From positions 1-13,145 of the forward strand of contig CAUJFU010000076.1 in the NCBI GenBank assembly GCA_963169055.1: a stretch of 13,145 nucleotides of DNA, given 5' to 3'. Origin of the DNA: Myxococcota bacterium (GTDB lineage Bacteria; Myxococcota_C; UBA6777). The notes beneath the pieces are model-generated. The model was given only the letters and a program-made list of their open reading frames with translations. It had not been told where the DNA came from and did not search any database. Each line of letters starts with the position of its first letter. Within the stretch, counting starts at the first letter, position 1. Both the position numbers and the translations under genes were made by a program. Below are positions 8,124 through 13,145 of this stretch, piece by piece.

Positions 8124-8147
8124 GATGCCTTCGATCAGAGAGGCATC
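8124..8147 (+). repeat. Inverted repeat between kinase and CAP-protein genes
   Basis: GATGCCT (8124-8130) and AGGCATC (8141-8147) form a perfect 7-bp stem with a 10-base loop. It lies in the 132-base gap after the kinase stop and 30 bases before the CAP-protein start. There is no T-run, so termination is uncertain; an operator or mRNA-leader structure is equally possible. Confidence 0.4.
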
Positions 8148-8177
8148 GAGAAGGTCGGCACGATATCGGAGCGTCGT

Positions 8178-9899
8178 ATGGAACGAAAAAAGGATCAGCG
8201 CAACAAGCCTTGGCAACGGGTGCTTGTGAGCGTGTGGGTGATGTGTGTGGTTTATGTTGGTGTGTGTGGCTTTGCGCAAGAAGCAAGAGCATGGGGGGAG
8301 ATCGAAGACGATGGATTCCCTTTATGGCAGGAGGTGTTGCAGTTGGTTCTCACCAACCGCGTCCGACAGGATACCGCCCAAGCCAAAACGGATTACAGCG
8401 ATCCAAACGCTCCCAAAAACAAGACGTGGAAAGACAAGGATTATGCTGTCTGTCCGCCTGTGGTCTTTCACAACATCGTTGCAAAAGCCGCACGACTGCA
8501 CAGCCGCGATATGGATGTGCAAAACTATTTCGATCACACCGCGAAAGACGGTTCCTCTCCCGGCGATCGGGTCAAGCGACAGTTGGGAACGAGCGTACCC
8601 ACAGGCGAAAACATCGCAGTGGGTTATGGTACATCCGAAAAAGTCACCATCGGTTGGCTCAATAGCGACGGGCACCGCGAGAATATCTTTAACTGCACAT
8701 GGACACACTTGGGCGTCGGTTTTAGCAAGATCAACCGCGACTATTGGACACAAAACTTCATCAAGACCAGTTTGGAGCGCCCGTTGGTTCATGCAGGCAT
8801 CCATTTTCCGCAGTCCGTTTCGGCAGGCCAAGATGTGAACTTCTTTGCAAACTACTACCACAAAAACGGCGATGCTCCGCAAGAAGCCAAAGTCGTCGTC
8901 AATGGCCGATGCTACGATATGCGCGTTGAATACGGAACCGCAGGCAACGGAAACTACGCGCTCAAAGCCCAACTCTCCGAAGGTTGCCAAAGTTATTACT
9001 TCCGCTTTCGTGGTTCAGATGGAAAACTAGAGCTTTTTCCGACACGCGGATCGTACCAAGTCGGAGTTGGTGCAGAATGTGACAAACTTTATATAGCCAA
9101 CCAAGTGGACGCCCAATGCGATCAAGGTTGCAGCAAAGACGACGAATGTGCTTCACACCAAGAATGCAAAGAAAGCAAGTGCGTCGATACGCGCCGTTGC
9201 AAGGGCAACGCAGACTGCCCCACAGGTACTTCGTGCCGAGAACAACACTGCCAACCCAACGCCAAGATGTGGGAAGCCTGTGGCGCAGGGACTTCGTGTA
9301 CTTCTCCGCTCTCGTGCATGAAGCATAACGGAGAAGATCACTGTAGTGTCTCTTGTCAAAAGTATGTACCCTGCCCACAAGGTTTCGCCTGTGCGTTAAG
9401 TGGAACCCAAGGCGTCTGCACACCGCGAACGGATTGCAGCAGCGACCTCGATTGCGCGGCCTATCACACTTGCAAAGAAGGCAAGTGCATCGAACGTGGG
9501 CCTTGTGTCAAACACGGCGATTGTCCGCAAGGAACAATGTGCAAAGAAAAACTCTGTATCGATCCCGGGACGCTCGGCGTTGCTTGCCAAGGCGAACGCG
9601 ACTGCGACACAGGTTCGTCTTGCATCCCGTGGAGCATCGACGGACAAACGCAGCGCGCTTGTGGATTTGCTTGCAAGGCCGCCGAAGATTGCCCCAAAGG
9701 ATCGACTTGTAAGGAGTTTGGTGGGGGAGACAGTTATTGTTTCGGAAAGCCAGAACCACCGCCGCCCCCTCAGAAAAAGCCCGAAGAACCACCTAAAACG
9801 GGCTGCTCTTCTCGCCCTGTTCCTATCGACTCCAGCTTCGCCCTTTTCGGCTTGTTGTTCTTGCTGCTGCGCAGACGCCGAAAGGCTCGCTCTTTTTGA
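8178..9899 (+). CDS. Secreted CAP/SCP-domain protein with Cys-rich repeats and MYXO-CTERM-type sorting tail
   Basis: A 573-residue exported surface protein. Residues 1-38 are a signal peptide (basic start, hydrophobic 15-33, likely cleavage after ARA). A CAP (SCP/PR1-like) domain spans about 48-200 with the conserved signature residues: His108 in LHSRDM, Glu144 in GENIA, His166 in SDGHRENI, and GVGF/YWTQNF. A beta-rich domain follows (about 203-298), then a Cys-rich region (301-521) of four-cysteine modules, several exactly C-x5-C-x5-C-x4-C. A Pro/Lys stretch (525-540) leads to Gly-Cys 542-543, a short hydrophobic helix (552-564) and RRRR 565-568, the layout of a MYXO-CTERM signal processed by myxosortase with lipid attachment at the Cys. 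ATG 8178 is chosen for GGAG at 8168-8171 and the signal peptide; an earlier in-frame start at 8067 adds a stretch unlike a leader. CAP activity in bacteria is poorly known, so no reaction is claimed. Confidence 0.9.
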   Translation: MERKKDQRNKPWQRVLVSVWVMCVVYVGVCGFAQEARAWGEIEDDGFPLWQEVLQLVLTNRVRQDTAQAKTDYSDPNAPKNKTWKDKDYAVCPPVVFHNIVAKAARLHSRDMDVQNYFDHTAKDGSSPGDRVKRQLGTSVPTGENIAVGYGTSEKVTIGWLNSDGHRENIFNCTWTHLGVGFSKINRDYWTQNFIKTSLERPLVHAGIHFPQSVSAGQDVNFFANYYHKNGDAPQEAKVVVNGRCYDMRVEYGTAGNGNYALKAQLSEGCQSYYFRFRGSDGKLELFPTRGSYQVGVGAECDKLYIANQVDAQCDQGCSKDDECASHQECKESKCVDTRRCKGNADCPTGTSCREQHCQPNAKMWEACGAGTSCTSPLSCMKHNGEDHCSVSCQKYVPCPQGFACALSGTQGVCTPRTDCSSDLDCAAYHTCKEGKCIERGPCVKHGDCPQGTMCKEKLCIDPGTLGVACQGERDCDTGSSCIPWSIDGQTQRACGFACKAAEDCPKGSTCKEFGGGDSYCFGKPEPPPPPQKKPEEPPKTGCSSRPVPIDSSFALFGLLFLLLRRRRKARSF

Positions 9900-9903
9900 G
9901 CGA
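9887..9903 (+). repeat. Small hairpin over the CAP-protein stop codon
   Basis: TCGCTC (9887-9892) and GAGCGA (9898-9903) pair around TTTTT; the TGA stop (9897-9899) lies inside. It sits in the 18-base gap between the converging CAP and endonuclease genes. No downstream T-run follows on either strand, so function as a bidirectional terminator is uncertain. It is also part of a short direct repeat with 11672-11701. Confidence 0.4.
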
Positions 9904-9917
9904 CAGCGCACGGCGAA

Positions 9918-10466
9918 TTACAACTCCGACACCAACGGGTTGCTTTGCAATTGTCCATTTTGAATACTTAGTATGCAGAACCCATTCCTTTTTATAAAAG
10001 CACGACTTAATGCTTTTCTAAACCTTTGCTTCTCTTCTGTCGCATAATTTAAAATTAATTCAGGTTCCCACGAGTCGAATGTTTCTTGTAATTCTTTGTT
10101 TGTTTTTTCAATCAGCCAAACCTGAACATCCGAGTAATCTGAACTGTACCACACGAACACGTGATCAATCGACTGATCTTCCTGAAGCTTCTGTTGTCCA
10201 GTATTTCGATGGTATTGGTATTCAAAAGAGCCTTTTTCTGTAGCAGATTTTACTTCATGCCTTTCCAAGTCAGAGCCATCGCCTGGCTTTTTTTTATCGG
10301 AAAGCAAGATCGCAGCAAAAACCTCCCAATCTCTCGAACCAACACTTCCTTGCAAAGGAAATCCATATTCTTCGTATACAGCCTGTTTTTCTAAACTGTG
10401 TTCGAGAATAAATTTTCTATAAAAATCGTATGCTTTTTGAAATTCCAAATTGGGCGGAGTGTTCAT
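9918..10466 (-). CDS. Probable type II restriction endonuclease, PD-(D/E)XK-like
   Basis: A 182-residue protein called a restriction enzyme from its place and one motif, not from a family I can name. It overlaps the 3' end of a C5-cytosine methyltransferase gene by 50 bases, the usual partner arrangement in type II systems. A PD-(D/E)XK-like active site is visible as GDGSDLERHEVK at 62-73: Asp63 or Asp66, then Glu71-x-Lys73; Glu48 in RDWEVF is a candidate extra acidic residue. The strands after it (FEYQY, DHVFVWY, VQVWLIE) suit the central sheet of such nucleases. The start ATG 10466 has GGAG seven bases upstream on the minus strand (10477-10474). It presumably cuts unmodified DNA at the site the methyltransferase protects; the site cannot be read. 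Composition is AT-rich, unlike the flanks. It could instead be a non-nuclease partner, but this is less likely. Confidence 0.75.
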   Translation of the reverse strand: MNTPPNLEFQKAYDFYRKFILEHSLEKQAVYEEYGFPLQGSVGSRDWEVFAAILLSDKKKPGDGSDLERHEVKSATEKGSFEYQYHRNTGQQKLQEDQSIDHVFVWYSSDYSDVQVWLIEKTNKELQETFDSWEPELILNYATEEKQRFRKALSRAFIKRNGFCILSIQNGQLQSNPLVSEL

Positions 10467-11586
10467 GATTTTTCTCCAAAGGAAAAGCGTTCGAAGCGGA
10501 GATTAGTGGGAGCAACAAATGTTGAGATAACCATTCCACAACAGGGACAATTACGCCGTCTCCCATCGCGTGATAAGCTTCATTGTAGTTTGAGGGAAGA
10601 ACAAAGGAATCTGGAACGCCCATCAATCGAGCAGTTTCTCTGGCGGAAAGTAGGCGAGATTTGATGATAGAGTTCTCTACAACAACCACGACTTGTCGAC
10701 TAGAACCACCGCTCGGAGTTCGTAGACAACCTGCTATCCCATCAAAGCGGATTTCTGCTTGAACTTTTCCGTTTCTTGTTCTTTTGTATAAGAACCCAAT
10801 GGATAATTTTTTTTGTTTTTGAACCTCTTTTACCTTATGTAAATTGTGCTCGTTCATCATGCCGAGCAATTGAAGCGTTTGTTCTTCGGTGTTCCATTCG
10901 TTTAAATCAGAGGTTTCGATGATCGATTCGACAGAAAAATCTTTTTCTATTGGTTTCGGCAACTTCCACCAGCGCCAAAGGTCCTTAAGATTTTGAGGAA
11001 GAGAGCTTTGAACTTTTTCTAACTGACCAGAGATCCACGGAGAATTGAAATGCCAAGGATCAACGAAAGGACCACAGTCCATATCGCGATTTACCGCCAC
11101 AACAAAAACCCTTGGTCTGGATTGGGGTACAAAATGAATTCCATCGATGACCAGCGCGCCAAATTGCATTCCAAGACAAGACAACGCCTCGCATAAACCA
11201 ATAAAGTCTTTATCGTAAAGTAAGCCTACGACGTTTTCTAATACAATCATTTTGGGTCTATCTGGCGGGTTGAGTCCTTGTATCAATCGCCAAAACGACC
11301 AAAAAGTACCGCTCCGCTCTCCTGACATACCAGAGCGCCAGCCCGCCAAAGACAAATCTTGGCAAGGAAACGATGCCCAAGCCATGTCACAAGGAATAGG
11401 TAAGTCTTTTGATTGGATTTTTTCGATATCGCTAAGATGATAATTATTTGATTCGATATTTGTTTTGTAAGTATTTTCTTTTTTGGGATCGATGTCGTTT
11501 GCCCAAATACAATCCCAATGTTTTCGTAATCCAAGTGTCACAAGCCCTGCCCCGGCAAAAAATTCATAATATTTATATTTTTTCAT
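10417..11586 (-). CDS. C5-cytosine DNA methyltransferase of a type II restriction-modification system
   Basis: A 389-residue enzyme that methylates C5 of cytosine in DNA using S-adenosylmethionine. Motifs are in the standard order: I, FFAGAG at 9-14 (SAM binding); IV, FPCQ at 73-76 with catalytic Cys75; VI, ENV at 117-119; VIII, QSRPR at 155-159; a variable target-recognition region at about 180-285; GCLRTPSGGSSRQ at 286-298; IX, RLLSARETARLMGVPDSF at 311-328; X, AMGDGVIVPVV at 340-350. All catalytic residues are present. ATG 11586 is preferred over 11598 because AGAGG (11595-11591) lies just before it, whereas 11598 has only A/T upstream. It precedes the endonuclease gene on the minus strand and overlaps it by 50 bases, so protection is made first. 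No controller-protein gene is seen. A/T-rich composition and A/T-rich codons mark it as acquired. Confidence 0.95.
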   Translation of the reverse strand: MKKYKYYEFFAGAGLVTLGLRKHWDCIWANDIDPKKENTYKTNIESNNYHLSDIEKIQSKDLPIPCDMAWASFPCQDLSLAGWRSGMSGERSGTFWSFWRLIQGLNPPDRPKMIVLENVVGLLYDKDFIGLCEALSCLGMQFGALVIDGIHFVPQSRPRVFVVAVNRDMDCGPFVDPWHFNSPWISGQLEKVQSSLPQNLKDLWRWWKLPKPIEKDFSVESIIETSDLNEWNTEEQTLQLLGMMNEHNLHKVKEVQKQKKLSIGFLYKRTRNGKVQAEIRFDGIAGCLRTPSGGSSRQVVVVVENSIIKSRLLSARETARLMGVPDSFVLPSNYNEAYHAMGDGVIVPVVEWLSQHLLLPLISASNAFPLEKNHEHSAQFGISKSIRFL

Positions 11587-11598
11587 CCTACCTCTCAT

Positions 11599-11669
11599 TT
11601 TTATATATTTTTGTATAAATTAAAAACGTAAATGCAAGAGAGGTTAACCCACCCATGTTCAACCGTCAA
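11599..11669 (-). promoter_or_regulatory. AT-rich candidate promoter region of the restriction-modification pair
   Basis: Upstream of the methyltransferase on the minus strand there is a TTGACG (11669-11664; 5 of 6 to the -35 consensus) with a 17-base spacer to a weak TAACCT (11646-11641), and closer in an A/T-rich tract with TATACA (11617-11612) and TATATA. No pair is a good match in both boxes. A promoter here is likely from position; the exact boxes are not settled. Confidence 0.3.
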
Positions 11670-11695
11670 GCCTCTTTTTGTTCGGAACAAGAGGC
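11670..11695 (-). repeat. Strong stem-loop between DUF488 and methyltransferase genes
   Basis: GCCTCTT (11670-11676) pairs with AAGAGGC (11689-11695). After a three-base bulge, GTTC (11680-11683) and GAAC (11685-11688) continue the stem. It lies 38 bases past the DUF488 stop on the minus strand and could end that transcript, but only two T follow, so it is not a classic intrinsic terminator. It marks the right limit of the AT-rich cassette. Confidence 0.45.
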
Positions 11696-11733
11696 GACAG
11701 CAACTATTCTCGAAATAGACCTGACATCATCTG

Positions 11734-12153
11734 CTACAGATGGTGAATCACCACCCCTGTGTGACCTGCTAAATAATCCGCCACCTGTTGCCGATGACAC
11801 TCCTCGAATCGCTTTTCAGCGCACATCAAACAAATCGGTTCGGGGATCTCTTTGAGTCGTTCGGTGAGCAGATCGCCCGAAGAGCGAAGAAGCCGCTCGT
11901 AGCGCTGCGGCCAATCCAAGAGTCCGAAAAAGACATTGCCCAACTCAACAAGCGAAACATACCCGATACCCGCTTCTTTCAGCCAACTCTCGATGCCTTT
12001 GTCATCGGTTTTCGCTTTCACCCAAATCCCCATGCTCGCTCGATCAGGCCGCAAGCGGATATCCACCACCGTCTTTACGCCGTGCTCTCTCATGATCTGC
12101 ACAAACTCTTCCTTGCCACGCCCACCGTACCCGACGGTAAAGATTGTCTGCAT
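11734..12153 (-). CDS. DUF488 family protein
   Basis: A 139-residue protein of the DUF488 family, whose biochemical function is not established. Family features are plain: the start IFTVGYGGRGKEEFVQIMREHG, VVDIRLRPDRAS at 29-40, SWLKEAGIGYVSLVELGN at 56-73, and CLMCAEKRFEECHRQQVADYL at 108-128, with Cys108, Cys111, Cys119 and His120. The conserved Cys/His set suggests metal binding or redox chemistry, but this is inference. ATG 12153 is chosen because AGGAGG (12163-12158) lies four bases upstream; an open extension to 12249 has no family match. Its composition and GATC density are like the host genes rather than the AT-rich cassette next to it, so it is probably a resident gene and not a third member of the restriction-modification system. 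Confidence 0.88.
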   Translation of the reverse strand: MQTIFTVGYGGRGKEEFVQIMREHGVKTVVDIRLRPDRASMGIWVKAKTDDKGIESWLKEAGIGYVSLVELGNVFFGLLDWPQRYERLLRSSGDLLTERLKEIPEPICLMCAEKRFEECHRQQVADYLAGHTGVVIHHL

Positions 12154-12385
12154 TGAACCTCCTGTTTGTCTGTGAACATACAACGGATGAACGGGATTCG
12201 AAAAAAGCTTTCCGCAGGGAAGATTGCGGTGTGGTTGGCGAATTGGCAACGCCCAGAGCGATCAAGATACTTGCGGAGAATGAGAAACCCCCCTATAGCA
12301 TAGGCATCACGCAGCGTGTGAAGGAGCGAAGAACGAAGAATCGACCCCCACAACGCAAGGTTCACAAGCTCGAAGGAGACCAGCG
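12154..12385. other. Divergent intergenic region between DUF488 and lipoprotein genes
   Basis: This 232-base region between two divergent genes should hold promoters for both. Open frames crossing it resemble no protein and lack ribosome binding sites. A plus-strand candidate promoter and two short inverted repeats lie in its right half. I see no RNA gene. Confidence 0.5.
12271..12318 (+). promoter_or_regulatory. Candidate promoter and operator-like repeats for the lipoprotein gene
   Basis: TTGCGG (12271-12276) and TATAGC (12294-12299) are 17 bases apart, matching consensus -35/-10 boxes at 3 of 6 and 4 of 6 positions. The -10 overlaps the inverted repeat CCTAT-AGC-ATAGG (12292-12304), and CACGC-A-GCGTG follows at 12308-12318. 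Spacing to the start codon at 12386 leaves a leader of about 80 bases. Matches are modest, so this is a suggestion only. Confidence 0.3.
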
Positions 12386-13145
12386 ATGCAGGCATTTCAA
12401 CGGTTTGGGATAGTGGTTCTGTTGTGGGTAGTGGCGATGTTGTGGCAGGGCGGATGCGGTCCCAACGGGGATTGCAACAGCGATAGCGAATGCACCACAG
12501 GATTCAACTGCCAACTCGTCGAAGGCACCAAGCGATGTATCCGTCCCGCTTGCGTCCCTGCTTGTGTGGCGGGTCAAGAGTGTATCTTGAGCCGATGTAT
12601 CCAGACCGAATCTGCCCCACAAGATGGCGGAAACAACGAAACTTCCAGCGAAACCCCCACCGAACAGCCTTGCCAAGGACTCGGATGTGCTTGTCAGAAA
12701 GATGCAGACTGCCAAACCAATCAGCGATGCGCCTCTGGCTTCTGTATCCTGCGTACAACCGAAGGCTCGAACGAGACCCCGACCGCTGAAGCCGGTCCTG
12801 ACGAACCGATCACAGAAACCACACCCACCGAAGAAACCACGCTCACCGAAGAGCAGCCAAACTCTGAAACTTCCGCAGAAAAAATCCCCGAAGATCCCAT
12901 CCGCGAAACACTCTCTGAGCAAGAATCTACTCAAGAAAAATCCACCCCTGAAACCATCTCCGAAACACCCGATAATACGGACTCTTCGACGACTCCCGAT
13001 ACCCACGCTTGCCAAAAAGACAGCGATTGCAAAGCGGGCTACCTCTGCCAACAAGGCACGTGTGTGCTGGCTCCGCCCGTCGTGTGCAATCCCTCCTGCG
13101 CAGCCACACAACAATGCACCCCGAGCGGTTGTGTAAGCGAAACCA
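12386..13145 (+). CDS. Cys-rich surface lipoprotein with Thr/Glu-rich stalk, 3'-truncated by window edge
   Basis: An open frame of 253 codons runs from ATG 12386 to the window end without a stop, so the C-terminus is missing. AAGGAG at 12373-12378, seven bases upstream, fixes the start. Residues 1-23 form a signal peptide with hydrophobic core IVVLLWVVAMLW, ending QGG before Cys24: a lipobox-like site (Gln at -3 is not ideal), so it is probably a lipoprotein. Cys-rich modules follow at 30-71 and 101-120 (CQKDADCQTNQRCASGFC). A Thr/Glu/Ser/Pro-rich stalk of about 85 residues (124-207) separates them from more modules at 209-226 (CQKDSDCKAGYLCQQGTC) and 234-249. The exact C-x5-C-x5-C-x4-C modules match those of the CAP protein at 8178. 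It probably projects from the outer membrane and is stabilised by disulfides. Ligand and role are unknown; no catalytic domain is seen so far. Confidence 0.88.
   Translation, partial: MQAFQRFGIVVLLWVVAMLWQGGCGPNGDCNSDSECTTGFNCQLVEGTKRCIRPACVPACVAGQECILSRCIQTESAPQDGGNNETSSETPTEQPCQGLGCACQKDADCQTNQRCASGFCILRTTEGSNETPTAEAGPDEPITETTPTEETTLTEEQPNSETSAEKIPEDPIRETLSEQESTQEKSTPETISETPDNTDSSTTPDTHACQKDSDCKAGYLCQQGTCVLAPPVVCNPSCAATQQCTPSGCVSET

Noticed and set aside
11734-12153. DUF488 gene as a third member of the restriction-modification system
   Set aside because: Its composition and GATC density are host-like, it is separated by a stem-loop and the cassette's own upstream region, and DUF488 proteins have no established role in restriction.
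12154-12249. Upstream in-frame extension of the DUF488 gene
   Set aside because: The extension has no similarity to the family start, while AGGAGG sits just before 12153.
12362-13114. 250-codon open frame on the minus strand
   Set aside because: It is antisense to the lipoprotein, whose signal peptide, ribosome binding site and regular Cys modules are coherent. The antisense translation is a low-complexity Gly/Phe/Arg mirror of the Thr/Glu stalk.
1-13145. CRISPR array, transposase, integrase or prophage genes
   Set aside because: No regularly spaced repeats and no open frame with such motifs were seen on either strand.

Overview
The window looks like part of a chromosome from a myxobacterium-like Gram-negative lineage (Myxococcota, Bradymonadota or a relative). 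This is inferred from three things: a secreted protein ending in a MYXO-CTERM-type sorting tail (Gly-Cys, hydrophobic helix, four arginines), a Hanks-type Ser/Thr kinase fused to TolB-like and TPR modules, and a Cys-rich lipoprotein with a Thr/Glu-rich stalk. The base composition is only moderate (hand-counted 60-base lines in host-like genes are near 50% GC), so classic high-GC Myxococcus is unlikely. I cannot name the species.

Layout, left to right. (1) Bases 2-4399, plus strand: a secreted TPR protein cut by the left edge, then a 1064-residue TonB-dependent outer-membrane receptor with two N-terminal carboxypeptidase-regulatory-like domains. The two are probably one envelope/uptake operon. 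(2) 4494-4979: a GNAT acetyltransferase of the phosphinothricin acetyltransferase type; its ribosome binding site lies inside an 11-bp inverted repeat. (3) 5277-8045: a soluble Ser/Thr kinase with a Pro/Ser-rich linker, TolB-like domain and TPRs. (4) 8178-9899: a secreted CAP-domain protein with Cys-rich repeats and a MYXO-CTERM-type tail. (5) 9918-11586, minus strand: an AT-rich two-gene restriction-modification cassette, a C5-cytosine DNA methyltransferase overlapping a small PD-(D/E)XK-like presumed endonuclease. (6) 11734-12153, minus strand: a DUF488 protein. (7) 12386 to the right edge, plus strand: the N-terminal 253 codons of a Cys-rich lipoprotein. It has no stop codon in the window.

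How the parts relate. The surface proteins share a design. The CAP protein and the lipoprotein both carry an exact four-cysteine module, C-x5-C-x5-C-x4-C, which suggests a common extracellular scaffold family. The restriction-modification cassette is an insertion by composition: it is AT-rich, lacks the strong GATC enrichment of several neighbouring genes, sits between host-like genes, and is bracketed by short direct repeats. No known defence system beyond this cassette, no CRISPR array, no RNA gene and no transposase was found. The most interesting leads are the RBS-sequestering hairpin, the GATC enrichment, the shared Cys modules and the repeat-bracketed cassette.
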